The position numbers were made by a program, and so were the translations under genes. A stretch of DNA of 64,000 nucleotides. Origin: Amblyomma americanum (lineage: Eukaryota; Arthropoda; Arachnida; Ixodida; Ixodidae). The DNA lies in NCBI RefSeq assembly GCF_052857255.1, contig NC_135498.1, forward strand, positions 164,358,124 to 164,422,123, given 5' to 3'. Positions within the stretch are counted from its first letter, which is position 1. Every line of letters starts with the position of its first letter. A model generated the notes under the pieces. It saw nothing but the letters and a program-made list of their open reading frames with translations. It did not search any database and had not been told where the DNA came from. Shown piece by piece: positions 22,346 through 34,889 of this stretch.

Positions 22346-23318
22346 TTCGACAGCCGTGGACGTCACGTCTACTTCCTCGTATTTTTTAGATAATTGGTGA
22401 ACGTAGCGGTGTTTGTAAAGAATTGAAATCCTGAACCAATAGCAATATTGAGGATCTTGTTGAAAAATACGGATTTTTCCTGACTCCAAATGATCAGAAT
22501 GTACGCCTGCATGCGTATAAAGTCGCGTAGGTTCTCAGTTTTGCGATCCTTCTAATCCCTGACGTATTACGAAAACCTCAGTCGGTAATGTCGGATGAAT
22601 AATGCACTAAACATGCTATAATATGATAAACACAAATGCTTGTTCCATGGAAGAAAGCTGCTGATTTAAAAACCCCTTTAGACATAGGGCACTGGGAGAA
22701 CACTACTACAGAGGTGTTCCGAACTGCTGCGAGGTAATGCTTGCACGCCTGCAGTAACAGGAGCTGTTACACGCCTAACCTTTTAGTCCTCCTTACAAGC
22801 TTCTGATCAATGGAATTACGTTTTTGGCAATGTCGCCCGGTTCTGCTTCTCCGGACTGTGTCCCGGGTGTGGAAAGAAGAAATAGTTGACATCTCCACAC
22901 TACACCGGGGGAGGAAAATGCGTACGAGACATTTATTGGAGCTGCTTCCTGTGGCTTTTGGTTTCCTACACTCGATGGGTGAAAGAAGGGCAAGAAATAG
23001 AATAGGGCATGAAAAAATACACGTCACGTATTGGCAACCAGGCCGGTTGAGCACATGCGCTTGCAAGTAAAATTAGGCCTCCGTGGGCCTGATTTTATCT
23101 TTCAACGTATTTGCCTAATTAGACACCAGAGCGGTGAAAGAGGCGTCCGAGAAAGTATTGAGGGCAAAAAGAAACAAGACAACGGTCTCTGCGTAAACAA
23201 ATTGTCAAAGAGTTTTGTACAACACAACTAAAAGCGAAATATTGATACATATACATCGTTAGGGGGTCACTTTATATAAAGGGGTCTCTTGATATAAATT
23301 ATAAATGCACAGGTTCAT
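22346..23318. other. Intergenic, 3' of the M13 gene
   Basis: No gene, repeat array or SINE recognised. The sequence immediately left of 23319 would be the 3' UTR of the M13 gene, but I find no clear AATAAA on the minus strand. Confidence 0.4.
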
Positions 23319-25308
23319 CTACATATGCACAGAGCCATTTGACTCGAAGGCCTTCCACACTTCGCAGCGAGGCAGCTCAGCTTTCCTCCCGGAACAAGAG
23401 AACGCTTTTAAGAAGGGCGGGAAGTTCATCAAGGGCACGTTAACACGCAACTTGCTGGGTGTGATGGCGAAACTCCGCTGTAGCCTCCATGGCGCTTTGT
23501 TGCCACCGTCGCAGAAGGCGGACGCGTAGTTGTAAAAGAAAAGCTCCCGGGACGTCACGCGTGCCTCCGGCAGCTGGTAGAAGAGCCGTGTGGCGTTGTG
23601 CTTGCTCAGCGCCCGCTCGTAAATCTCGTAAAGAGGATGAAGCACGGCGTGGTCCAAGAAGTAACCGTCACGACTCGCCATGCTGAATTTGCTGGGGGGC
23701 CTCGAGTTGGTGACTTCCTCACTGGCCATTGCAGCCTCGTACAGGAGTCGTAAGCATTCCGTGACGTTCTCGTACGCGCTTCCAGAATCGGAACTCCACC
23801 ACTTTCGGGGCTCCATGCTGTCGTCAAATAGTGAGTTGCTGTGAATAAGCGCCTCGAGCACTGCCCTGATGACGTGGGCGAGGACGACGGGATAGAGCTG
23901 GAATGGAATCTTGTTCGAAACCATGCTTAGAAACCCAACAACTCCGTTTGGGATAAACACGAGGTTGTTGGTGGGCTGATACTCCCCGGACCAGTCAAAG
24001 GCAGATGCGATGTAGGCATTGTCGTACGCAGCTTTCGCCTTTCCGCTGCTGCTCAGAGCGTCCCAGTATATGGACGACGCGTAGGAAAAGATGGCGAACA
24101 CAGTGCCGAGTACGCTGTTCTTGGAATCGAGGGACAGCGTGGGCGTTTGTCGGTATCTCTCGTACTGGATGAAGCTGTCCTGCGTTCCGAAGACGATCTT
24201 CATGCCTTTCACTTTCCGCTGTGCCGGCTTAACATCATCCTGCGTAAACCAGGATCGCCCTGATTGAAGCAAGTCGTTGATGACCGTGAGCGTCTCGTTA
24301 AACAATGCGTCGAATTGCTCGTCGCGGTGCGTGCGGTACACGTTCGCGAAATCCTTGCCCAACGTCAGCTTGGCGGCTATTCCCACTCCGTAGCGGTACA
24401 TCTTTTCAAGCAGCAGGCTGCAAGCTAAGAGCTGCGGGTCTACTTGGCCGATCTCGTAGCCATGGCCGAATTTGTACAAAAACCTGTAGTCGGATGGAAG
24501 GAACGGCGATAACGTGACCATGGCCTTGAAGCCGACATAGTTTGCTACTGCGGTTGCGTAATCCTCTGCGTTGAAGACGGAGCCCAGCTTCGAGAAAAAG
24601 GCGGGATCTTCCACGAACATGAAAGTGGCTGCTGTTATTTCCTCCTCTGTTTTGAATAGAAGTTGAAAATATCTCAACCAGTCCCAATGGTCGCTCTTCG
24701 GCAGCATGCCGATAGACCACAAATCCTTAATCGCGTATTCAGCGCGCACGTTTTCCAGGTACGTCAGGTTTTCCAGAGTAACTTCCAGAGTAGATATATG
24801 GTTGCTTGCTACGGTCGCTATCGTGCTGTTGCGGTACACAGTCAAAGCCCGGGTGATCATGTATTAGTAGTGTTTTGTTCCGTTCGATCTTGTAAGAGCA
24901 ACGTAGCGTTTCAAGAAAGTCACTGGTGGCTTGAGCAAGACCTGCGACTTGCCTTCTTTCTGTACACTTCGCAGGACGTTCACTCTGAATAAAGTCTGGA
25001 GCTTCAGGTGCCTATCTCCGGCGGACACAACCTTCACCGCGTCACCCGGAAATTTGACGTAGGGCCACTCACTTAACTGCAGGGCATTGAGAATCTCCAT
25101 CCACGCCGGCAGGGCGTCGCCAGCGGAGTGGGCCGCCTTGCATTTCTCGTGGACCCACATCGCTTGAACAAGAAAGTTGCTCTCGATTGGCCTCGGGTAC
25201 TTTCCCTTGATGGCAAGATATCTCTCGAAGAACAACTCTAGGTCCAAGACCAGTTGTGCGGGGCTCAACTGGGAATACGGCAGCTGATTCAGGTTCTGCT
25301 GGTTATAC
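23319..25308 (-). pseudogene. M13 gene exon 3 (ectodomain)
   Basis: One 1990-bp exon follows an acceptor TTTGTAG at 25309-25315 and encodes the M13 peptidase N and C domains without further introns. The frame is open on both sides of a single TAA (24866-24864); the codons around it (KHY, stop, YMITRAL) remain in frame and homologous, so a point change is likelier than an intron. Downstream motifs: YDNAYIASAF in place of NAYY, VFIPNGVVGF where the PAGIL segment lies, HVIRA for HExxH, and the RELFFYNYASAFC and RCEVW C-terminal boxes. Stop TAG at 23319-23321. Confidence 0.85.
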
Positions 25309-26317
25309 CTACAAACGCATGCAATGCAAAAGCAAGTGTTCAGCTAGTATACGCTGATGTGCGGTAAACCAATGTTATCAAATTCGACCTGCTTTTTTTC
25401 AGGTTTTATGTCCCGTATGTGAAGGAGGCGGATCTAGCGCGCATGCAGTATAGAGGAAGAAAACTGCAAAGTTGTCCACCTTAAGCATTTCAGTAAAAAA
25501 TCCAGCGTTGTGCAAAAAAAAGCACGATCACTAGAAATTCTCTTTCACGTTATTTTTCCAATGCGGAAGTGAATATTTCATTTCCATCGTCGGGAGCGTA
25601 CGACAGTTAATTCTCTTCAAAACGCTGCAACTGATTCCTACTAACGTGGGTGGCTTTTTGAGTCAGCTTGCGTACTTGGCAAAATGAACCACGCAAGAAG
25701 TGTCGGTACACGTACGTGCCACGCAGTCATTTTGCTAGAAACAACAGATGAATTGATTGATATAGGTCACGCCAATGACCCCGTGCATTACGGACATTTT
25801 TCGATCGCAGACATTTGTCACTGCTTTGGCGGCAGTAAAAATTACAGCTGCGTAAGAGATATTTATTTCGTAGTATACAGTATGAATGTCAAGCGAGAGA
25901 GAAATAAGTCACCGCACATTCCTAATTAATCACATGCATTTTGATGGATGAAAGGCAGCAGTTACTCTAGTGAGCGTTGTGTCACACCCACTTGCAGTGC
26001 ATGTTCCAAGTTCTATAGTCTATATAATTCTATATGCGTTGCTAAGTTTTTTCTACGCGCTCACTAAAAATACTGACTGCTGGGGCCGTATTTCATATTT
26101 TACATCGTTCATTTGTCCATTTTGTTCTGTGTTATTGGCCGCTGAGATGTACACGCAGGTTACCAGTCTATGTGGGCAGCAGCCCGACCATTTTGCAGTT
26201 ATGACCAACCGTACCCCACCAGTGAATTTATGAGCTGCGATATCGAACCAATGGCGATCAATCATGAAGTGCATCGCAGCGTTCCGTCAGCAGCCGGAGC
26301 CCGAACGTCACTGCTGG

Positions 26318-26347
26318 CTGCCATTGGCTGCCTAACGCCAATGGCAG
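26318..26347. repeat. Short perfect hairpin in intron 2 of the M13 gene
   Basis: CTGCCATTGGC at 26318-26328 is the exact inverse of 26337-26347, with an 8-nt loop. It contains CCAAT and ATTGG. No function is assigned. Confidence 0.7.
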
Positions 26348-27157
26348 CAGACGCAAGGTGAGGGCCAGTCGCCAACCAACGCAATCGTTGGGTCGCTTCC
26401 TGCAGACGCTCTGTCGGTGACCAATGACAGACGGCGAAATGGACAATGCACAGCTATGGAATGTGGCCCCTGGTTTACCGTTGCATTAGCGTCACAGCTG
26501 TCGACCTCAGGCTCATTGGTGAAAAGATGGCAGCTCTTACAGAATTGCCAGAAAATACATATTACACCGAACTATTCCACAATAATAGGGGGTCAGGCTG
26601 TTCGCCGTCGTTTGCAGTCTTGAAGACTATTCGTAGCAATCCGGTAAAACTAAAATACTTAATAAGAATTATTATGTGTCCTTGTGGTAGATGCACAACG
26701 TCCGAAAGTGAGAGCTCGGTAGCGTCACAAGCTAATGCATGACGCTGCAATATTGCACAAGCAAAAAGTTTCCCGCTGTACCTCACCCAGCCGCAAAAGT
26801 TGACTTCATACGCCACAACTAGCTAAGTGCGTTGGGATGGCGCATGCAGAAAATAATGCGCACTTAGCTTGTTCAGTCTTCGTGATGGGACAAAATTATA
26901 GCGACTGGCGTTCTACGTGAAAAGCTTTGAACAAAGTTCACTGCAGTGCTTGTGACGAAATTCAAACGGATGCGTACCGGCTACTGATTCGTAAATCGCG
27001 GAAAATAAGCGCTGACGTCTTCGCGATGCGTATGAGGTAATGCAACGCATGTACTGCCCAAACTTCGGCCAACGAGAAAAACAATGAGAACCGATGCGTT
27101 TGTTAAATGCGTGGAGGCTCGGCATGCGTGGCGTGAGAAAAATTGTCTCGCACTAAC

Positions 27158-27327
27158 CGGAATCTCTCGCAAACATGCTCGTAGAAGTCGTCGCATGGGT
27201 GACTGGAGTAATCGTCGGCTCGAAACAGGTAGTCTCGGTTCCAAAGGCACACCGGCGTCTCGCACTGGTTCGAGTTGGTGGGCAAGAAGTACATGGGCGC
27301 TGGGTCGTCCTGCCACCGGCGGTAGCC
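27158..27327 (-). pseudogene. M13 gene exon 2
   Basis: The acceptor GGTGCAG precedes GGC TAC at 27327; the donor is CG followed by GTTAGT at 27157. The exon encodes GYRRWQDDPAP, then CETPVCLW and HPCDDFYEHVCERFR. These are the conserved disulphide cysteines and the PCDDFY box of M13. Phase 0 entry and phase 2 exit match the neighbouring exons exactly. Confidence 0.85.
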
Positions 27328-27589
27328 CTGCACCAAGGCGAGAAGTGGTACTGGTGGGCGCAGGCCAGGTCACGGTGGAGCAATGAACCTATTCAAAGGA
27401 AGTGGAAAAAATGAAGTAATTATTGCGCTATCGTTAAATTCCCTGTGTCGCAGGAAAACCCTCGTAGGCGTTGACCGGCGGCGAGGCCAAAAACTTAGCA
27501 CTAAGCGACCAGGTCCTGACTTCAAAATCATATGACCTAGCGCTGGTAATTCAAGCACCCCCAGGCGATCATACTCTTGCTTCTCGCAT

Positions 27590-27985
27590 GTAGGGTGTGT
27601 TTCCCCAAACTTTGCACAACCTTTAAAAATAGGCTTTTTGAGTTAAAAGAGCGCTTTTTTGGGCATAGCATTGCCACCGGTGTAATACATCGAAATACGG
27701 CTAAGGCGTGCTAACTAGCAGGATGGTTAATTAATATTCAGTAACATTTTGAAATACTACCGTTAGGCTCCTTTATTATTAGCAGGCGTGTACCCCACCG
27801 TAAGTAATACCTATGTAGGTTTTAGAATTCTGAAAACGCGGTTCCCTCGGCGCTGTGGTGGAACAAATTTTGGCGATTTCGACGAGTTACGAGCACTGGA
27901 GAAGTCGCCTTGCCTGAAAGCTTCTCGAAAGCGCACGTATATTGGCGCGATGTAGCCTAAATTTGCCTTCTTAGTTGTTTTTTTA
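27590..27985 (+). repeat. Foldback-family repeat, left half only
   Basis: GTAGGGTGTGTTTCCCC, then AAAATAGGCTTTTTGAGTTA and later GCTTCTCGAAAGCGCAC match 36778-37110 in the same order at roughly 75-80% identity. The inverted partner arm present at 37240-37409 is absent here. It lies in intron 1 of the M13 gene. 27986-29214 of that intron shows no gene I recognise. Confidence 0.75.
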
Positions 27986-29214
27986 CTCATTCCATTACTG
28001 AACGCTTGCTTATTGATTGAAATACATTAGGATGGTGCTGTGTACTACGTCACCGCAACAGATGGGGGCCAAAAACCTGAGCGGTGTGAAAGGAAGGTAC
28101 GCTGATGCGCTGAGATCTCTCAGCATAAAAACAGGGTGGTTGAAACCGGCCACGACAACTTCAGTCCATGATGTCTCGAAAGCTGTGGGTGAAGGTGCAA
28201 TTACAGGGGAAAAACGGACTAATCGTTGCCGTCGAAATTCTGAGGGTTTCCAGAAAGACACATTCTTCACCAGCACGGCATTGTGCTGGCTATTTCCGCC
28301 GTCTGAGTTCCAGTTTCTTCCTTCACAATACATAAAATGGCGCGAACAGGCTGAAGTAGATGAAACATTCCACTACATTTAGCTCCTGTTCGTGCTCTAA
28401 GACGTTTCTAATTACGACTAGCTGCTCATGTTTAGGATGAAACGAAGAATTTGGCTTAGTACAAGCAAATTGTGCGCTTTTAAAGCCGTGTTTTAAGTTA
28501 CGGAAAGCGCATTATGTAAGTGCCGCGTCATATGTGGCACCAATAAAGCTATATTGAAAGCAGAAAGGAGCCAAACGTCTGCGCTAAATTTTGGTAACTT
28601 CTCCGAACATTGCACGATTCTCGGCTTTCTTAAACAACGACTATGGCGTTGAACAGTTGTACAGACGGAACGTTTCCTTAGAAGCAAAATTGTTTTCATC
28701 CCTTAAACCTGATGACGCTGTACGTGTATACTCATGGCTATAACCAGTTCAGGCTCATCGCCATCTTTCTTGAATCTAATAGAAAGTAACAGTTATACAA
28801 TTATCCTGATTAGAGCACCAAAACTGCTGTGTTATGTGCGAAAATGCTACCTGAGAGGGCTAATTTTAAATAAAGCGAATAGGAGGAAATAACAGATAAT
28901 AAAGGCTACGTGGCTAGAGAAATACAGCATCAGAGAACCTAGACATACTAGAAGGTCACAGCTCCTTTCCCGTGCCGCAGACGAAGTCCGATGATTCACC
29001 TAAAGTGCTCGGTGCATGATTCGTTGACTGGAAACATAGTGACAAACGAATCAAAAGAACTTATCAGGAAAGTGAAAGCGTATTGACTCTTCCTCTCAAG
29101 GGGGACACAATAGCCGCGCTGAAGATATTGAGAGCGATGAAGGGAGTAAGAAAGAATGAGCCGTACTAATGTTGGCAATATGACTAATTAAGGAACCCCA
29201 TAACTTGGTGTTTC

Positions 29215-29350
29215 TGACCGCTGCCTTGCAACCGCCGAACACGCCGACGTTTTCGAGTTTCGCCTCCACTGAAATGCGGCCGCTGAAGCAGGAATTCAAT
29301 CCAGCGGCCTTGTCCTCGGCAGCCGGACACCTTAGGCACTTAGCCACTGT
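29215..29350 (-). repeat. tRNA-SINE fragment, minus strand
   Basis: TTTCGCCTCCACTGAAATGC, GGCCGC, AATTCAATCC and a decayed tRNA head ending at CTTAGCCACTG match the head and body of the SINE family in reverse. Confidence 0.6.
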
Positions 29351-29392
29351 GAAGTGTCAAAGCTAGAAACGGAAGCCGCTGTGTTCACTCAC

Positions 29393-29581
29393 GGCTTTCC
29401 CAGAACTGGCGTCCAGGCCAGCGGTGGGGCGCCGCATGGTGCCACCGGTCAGCAGGATGACCAGCACCAGCACCACGATGGCCACGGCCACTGCCACGGG
29501 GAGCGAAAGGTGACGCCACTGGAAGCAGTCTGGGAATTCGGCTCCTGCTGCGGCGGCGCTTGGCGCCTGAGCGTTCCTCAT
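29393..29581 (-). pseudogene. M13 gene exon 1 (cytoplasmic tail and membrane anchor)
   Basis: The ATG at 29581 (GGTC before ATGA, an acceptable start context) opens 63 codons ending at the GCC-GTGAGT donor (29392). A hydrophobic stretch of about 21 residues (LPVAVAVAIVVLVLVILL) preceded by Trp-Arg-His fits a type II signal anchor. Linkage to exons 2 and 3 is inferred from strand, order, phase and the known M13 topology; no transcript is available. Confidence 0.7.
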
Positions 29582-30671
29582 GACCGATAGAGGGTTAATG
29601 TCGTAGACTTGTTCGGCGGCGATCCTCTAGGACTATGAGTGGCGCGCGTCTTCTTCTTCTTCTTCACCTTAGTAATTATGGCACCGTTCCTGTTCAGCTT
29701 CTTCTTTGTCCTCTGGACCGACCGAAACGAGCCGACTGGCAGGCTGTCAGTTTCGCAAACACTCCTGAGAATCGAGTTAGGAGCGCTCGCTGTACATAAA
29801 GTGTCAGGGGATAAATTACTGAACAAAGACAGCATAAATAAATTTAAAGAAACGTTTGAAATTTTCCACACCCCATAAAAAGAATCTCTGATGAATTCCG
29901 GAAATACGGCATGAAAAACGAAAAAAAAAGGCGCCGGATTGAGATTGGCTAGAGCAAATGCGAGCTAGGTTCACTAGGACTTCGTTTCAGTTCGAGACTT
30001 GGTCTTCAAGGCAAAGCACCCTTCGAACAAAGAATGACGAAATCGGACTTAAGCAACGGCTAAAGAGTATGACGTGACTGCGTTAATGGGTAAACGCCCA
30101 TATACGCGGAACTGGTGATACTCTAAGTTATTTAGGGCTTCAGAGTGCGGGGGATAACTGCTGGGGGGCTCGAAGCAGCTGCTGCCACACATCCAATGCC
30201 AAAATATCGTAGTCTGGGAAGCTCTGGGAACCCCGCAAAAGGCGCAAGGCGGACTTATAAGCACACCTTACGTGCGCTATTAAATTGTGTGCATTTCCAA
30301 CATAACAATTAGCGAGCGAAGCAGTTCAAAATGATTTAATACTGCAGTAAAACGTCTTAAGATGAAAAACAATATTCAGTTTCGTAAGGCAAAATAAGTA
30401 TTGCTAACAGCTCCGAGACGTGGCCGACGCACAGTACTACGGGCAAGTTATTCGGCTTCGAGGTTGCCAAATCAAATCGTTCCTTATTTTAAACCACATT
30501 TACTAACTTCGTACTAACGTGAAACATTTTTTAGAACACAGTTAATCCTCTTTAAGAGATAAATAAGCATTATTAGTTTGATAATTGCCAAAGTACTAAC
30601 ATTTTTACCTCTTTTTTGGGGATTCATTGCTCTCTAAAGTAACCACCCCGTATACAAAATGCCTTATGACC
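29582..30671. other. 5' flank of the M13 gene and unassigned sequence
   Basis: The region upstream of exon 1 should hold the M13 promoter. A TTC-repeat (29648-29664) and AT-rich sequence are visible; no TATA element can be assigned with confidence. No other gene or repeat recognised. Confidence 0.35.
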
Positions 30672-31190
30672 GCAGACCGTACCAGAACCTTGGAAGAACG
30701 CTAACATTACCTTAATTCATAAGAAGGGAGATGTCAAGGACTTGAAAAATTAGACAGATCAGATTACTGTGAGTTCTCTACAACGTATTTACTAAGGTAA
30801 TCACTAATAGAGTCAGAACAACCCTAGATTTCATTCAACCAAATGTTCAGGCAGGCTTTCGTGAAGAATAATCAACAAGAGACCACGTTTACACTATAAA
30901 TCAGGTGATAGAGAGATGAGCAGAATATAATAAAACTCTGCAGATAGCTTACACCGATTACGAGGAAGCATTTTTCGCAGTACAAACCTCAGCCCTGATG
31001 CAGGGTTTGAGGAATCGGGGAGTGGAAGAGCTTGCATTAAAATAGTGGAAGATATCTATAATGAATTGAGAGCTACGATAGTCCTCCATAAATTCAGCAA
31101 TAAATTTCATTAAGGAAGGGTGTCAGGGGGGAGTCGAGATCTAGCAAATGCCATTCGCCGTCTGTTTACAGGAGGTTTCCCGAGGCCTGT
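30672..31190 (+). mobile_element. RTE-like LINE RT fragment
   Basis: AAGAACGCTAACATTACC, then CAGGCAGGCTTTCG, TCAGGTGATAGAGAG, GATTACGAGGAAGCATTTTT and TGTTTACAGGAGGTTTCC follow the LINE sense order through the RT domain. It is truncated at both ends and carries many indels. Confidence 0.75.
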
Positions 31191-31831
31191 GATCCACCTG
31201 GATCTCCCACCAACGCCCACCTTCACGCCTATTTTGTCAAATCAGGTCCACGCAAACTCGGCTCATGTCAGCCATCGAGTCCCTCTTTAATTAAAAGCAT
31301 GTTTGCAATCATCCTCATGCAAAGCCTTCAATCTAAAGTGTTCTTGATGATGTAAAAAAATTAGTATGTAAATAAAGAACCAGCAATTGCATGTACACGT
31401 AAAACGATTTTAGCGTGTCGACTCGTTATTCTGAACAGCTTTTCTTAGTGAACTGTGACGTGTGCAAGGAAAGCTCAAGGAACACAGGCCGCAAAGCATC
31501 GGTGTGTACAATGTACCTTTACGCAATGTCTAGTTCCGTATCACAGCTTCGCGAAAGGGTCGAGGCTCCAGCTCGGATCGGCGTGCTTGTTGCCCAACAC
31601 GTGGGCGATGTATGTAATCAGGAGCGGCAAAAGTGTTTGGCACAGTGGAGCAGGAAGAAGCAGCCCCGTTATGGAAGCAGTACGGCACCAGCGAGGGTAA
31701 GGCGGATATAGCCTCTTTGTGCGACGACACTAAATCTAATAATCTGTCATGTCCAGCGTGGCACACCGGTTACAGGTGAAACAGGAAAACTGGTTTTGGA
31801 GTAAAGTCAATGACGCAGTTACTGTCTCACA
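31191..31831. other. No recognisable feature
   Basis: A 98-codon plus frame (31415-31711) has no recognisable domain. Nothing else is seen. Confidence 0.4.
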
Positions 31832-32092
31832 TACTTCGGTGGGCACCGGAACCGCGCCGTAAGGAAAGGAATAAAGGAGGGAGTGAAAGAATAAAGGAAG
31901 AAAGAGGTGCCGTAGGTCTCTGGAATATTTTCGACCACCTGGGGATCTTTAACGTCCACTGACATCGCACAGCACAAGGGCGCCTTTTGCGTTTTGCCTT
32001 CATCGTAACGCGGCCGCCGCGCTCGTGTTCGATCCCGGGTACTCCGGCTCTATAGACGAGCGCCTTAACCATTGAACCACGACGATGGGTAA
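31832..32092 (-). repeat. Ruka-like tRNA-SINE, minus strand
   Basis: Nearly complete in reverse: AACCGCGCCGTAAGGAAAGG (3' region), GACCACCTGGGGATCTTTAA, ACATCGCACAGCACAAGGG, then a B-box equivalent TTCGATCCCGGG and a tRNA-like head ending at AACCATTGAACCACGACG. Divergence from the copy at 48263 is modest. Confidence 0.75.
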
Positions 32093-33139
32093 TAGTGTTT
32101 TTATTTTCTGGAACACATCATGCGTTTCCATCTTTTCGTTGGCATCTCTTGTAAGAAAAGGACTTCTATATTCGATAGAAAAAAGAAAACAGTTGGCTTC
32201 CCGCATTTTTTTTTTTTGAAAAGATGGACTGATCGACCACCAGCGCATGTTGACGACAAAGCTGAATCATTGGTCAGGTTTACCATGACAGCGGGGAATT
32301 TTACAGCCAGATATCCTACTTCAATTCCTTTAAAAGATATCGGAGATGCTGCACAATGCACCTACTTAGCCCAGCAACCGCTTTTCAGCGGGTGATCGTG
32401 GAAAGACGAGATGTGGAGCTCGCTGCGGGGTGTCAAATAAAATTATTTTTTGTCTACCACAGCATTTGTTTTGTTAAGTACTTCAAGTGTCGCCAACGAT
32501 ATGACTGCTAGAAAACTGGCGTAAAATACTGGAAATGAAAAGCCTATATGGTGGCCTTGTTGACAGAAAAGAAGAGGTGCCGTAACTCTCAGTTAGGATG
32601 GAAACTTGAACGGCTGTGCGAGGGAAGCTAAGGAGGAGCAGGCAAAGAAAAAAGGTCTCCGTAATGCGCAGGCGAAGGAAACTGAACGCCACGGGTTCGG
32701 ATTTAGGTTTGACCTTCAAAGAAGTCGAGCACTCGAAGGTGAAATTTCATCGCACTGGCATAGAAGTGGTAGTTGCTCAGCTTGCATTGCCAGTGACCGA
32801 CTGTCTGCTGGGATAATCTTTGCCAACCCAATTATACAAGGTATTGTTATGAACTGGCATACTGTCAGAATCGTCCACCGCGCGTCGTGCAAACAAAATA
32901 CAGCTTCGTGTTTTTCATTATCATGATTTGTCATACCGCCAATATATCGAATGTGCTGGTTTATTCTTGCGTATTTTTGTCCTAGTAATGATTACTCAAA
33001 CCATAATTAGTCTCATAATAAGTATCTGAATATATCTATATTAACTTTCTATTCTTTTTTGCTGCCAACTTCCGCTATCGGTCGTTTTTCAATGCTGTTT
33101 TGCTGCTTCACCTTTTTGCCGAAATATAAAAAATCCACT
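32093..33139. other. No recognisable feature
   Basis: Frames below 110 codons only, none with a domain. No tandem repeat. Confidence 0.4.
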
Positions 33140-33720
33140 GTTGATTGAGAGTCATCAGGATCATCGTCATCTACAGCAGTAGCAGTTAACCATGCCCCGT
33201 GGCAGCTGCGGGCACCTCATCTCTGCAGTATTCATAATATCGTCTGCCTATATCACTTTCTGAAGCCCCCTGCTACGTCTGCATTCCCTTGGAACCGAGT
33301 CCGCCACCTGTAACGACCGTCGGTTATCTTCCCTTCGCACAACATGCCCTGCCATTGCACAATTAGTATTCTTGAGCTCGCATAGAATGTTATTAACTTC
33401 ACCTTGTCAACTGACTCGCCGTGCTCTCTTCCTATCTCTTCACATTCACCTATCACTTACCTTTCCGTAGCTCGCTGCATTGCCCTCCGTTTTGGTTCAA
33501 CCTATTTCAATACTCTTACTTTTCTGCCCCATAAATTAGTGGCCGTAAGATACCCAATTCTCATGCTTCTAGTTATTTCACTCATGTGGCCCGGACCTGT
33601 GGTCACTACCTGCCTGAAGTAGGTGCCTTTCCTGACAACATCCAACGCTTCGCCGCCTATCGTACACTGCGGTTGCCTTCCGGGCCATTTCAACATTACT
33701 TCAGTTTCGCTCCATAATAA
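33140..33720 (-). mobile_element. RTE-like LINE 3' part, minus strand
   Basis: Reverse-strand landmarks GAAGCCCCCTGCTACGTCTG, GGTTATCTTCCCTTCGCAC, CCTTTCCGTAGCTCGCTGC, ATTTCACTCATGTGGCCC and GTGGTCACTACCTGCCTGAA are in family order. It covers the C-terminal third and 3' end; no intact frame. Confidence 0.75.
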
Positions 33721-34554
33721 TGGTCACACTTACCCATCTCCTTCCCTGTTTAGGTCACTGATCACCTGCGCGGGGATCCATAAAACTGGCAGGAATAGAT
33801 TGATGATGCAGAGGCTAAAGCCGACTTAAATCCGGTGATGACGCCACGAACTGGATAAAATTCAGAACAGTTGCAGAGTCATGTGAGTGATCCATGGCTA
33901 TGTAACGTGCGATTGGTCAGGTAATCTGGTTCCAGCAGCACTTTCGTTGGCGCCGACGACTTGCAAACGAGATTTTGGAGAGTCTTACATAGCGCATATG
34001 TAATCTTTTAACGGATTTACGTATGTCGGCTCCTCAAGCACTGTTTCGTGGTGTGGAGCCTGCTTGGGCGCGCAAATGGAACTGTGCACGCGCTGGAGGC
34101 TTAAGCTAAGACGTTATACGTGGACGATAATACACTTTCGCTATGCTAAAAGTCCTTTTAACAGATCCGCTCTAAAATAGGAATAAAATTAATGACGCTT
34201 AGAAAAGAAACTTCACGCCTTCATAACACGCATTCGACAATCACAAAATAATTTACGCCACGCTGTTGAAACCAGTAATAAAGGTTCCCGTTTTTGTTAT
34301 TTGTAGAAAATTTTAATGCAAATGTCACAACTGCTGTGACTTAAGTAGCATCGAGAGGGAATAGCTTTATTTTCTGTGTCATATACGACCAATACATGAA
34401 ACACAGGTGCTGCGATCAAACTATGTTGTTGAAGATTTCGATTCGAATGCATTCATTGTATCAGGCAGTTGTCACACAGCTGCAGGCTGGCCGTATAAAT
34501 TGTAGGAGATCCTTAAAGAATGCGTACGCTACTACATGCAGAGGGCGGAATTAA
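33721..34554. other. No recognisable feature
   Basis: No gene or repeat signature recognised. Confidence 0.4.
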
Positions 34555-34720
34555 GCACGGCCCGCCGAGGTGCCTCAGTTGGCGCGGGTGCGATCCTGGC
34601 TATGAGGACGGAATTTTGACGGAGATGGATTACAAAAAAAAACCCTGCACTGTGCAATGTCAGTGCACTTTACATTCTAAGTTATTCCGAAGCACCACTA
34701 CTACAGCGTCGCTCATAGCC
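34555..34720 (+). repeat. Decayed tRNA-SINE copy
   Basis: CGCCGAGGTGCCTCAGTTGG (A-box region), GCGATCCTGGC (B-box region), TTTTGACGGAGATGG and GTGCAATGTCAGTGCAC match the SINE head and body in order; the 3' half is poorly preserved. Confidence 0.55.
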
Positions 34721-34889
34721 CATGTGTTGCTCTTGGGCGTTAAAGCCCGCAATTAACAATTCACATTGTTTGGAATAAGCACGGCTTGGGGTAGCATAGA
34801 GGTATGAAGACAAAAAAGAAAAACAATGGCGGTGGTTTAGCTCTGGTTAAACCTGGAGTGACGCGATTGCTACAGCTGGCTGAGTGGAA

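Larger units (their letters stand above)
23319..29581 (-). pseudogene. M13 (neprilysin/ECE-like) membrane protein, catalytically dead, interrupted by a stop
   Basis: Three exons (29581-29393, 27327-27158, 25308-23319) join in compatible phases (0, then 2) into 783 codons, the usual M13 size. Residues 1-23 are cytoplasmic, about 24-44 a signal anchor, then CETPVC and PCDDFYEHVC, the Cys-rich start of M13 ectodomains; the C-terminus ends with a PRCEVW motif. M13 enzymes cleave small peptides at the cell surface through HExxH and a downstream ExxxD. Here the HExxH position (about 598-602) is HVIRA, and the downstream zinc-ligand segment reads FLDHAVLH without the Glu. Zinc binding and catalysis are therefore lost. 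An in-frame TAA is codon 268. Introns are 2.07 and 1.85 kb. M13 paralogues are numerous in ticks; this is a decayed or pseudoenzyme member. Confidence 0.85.
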
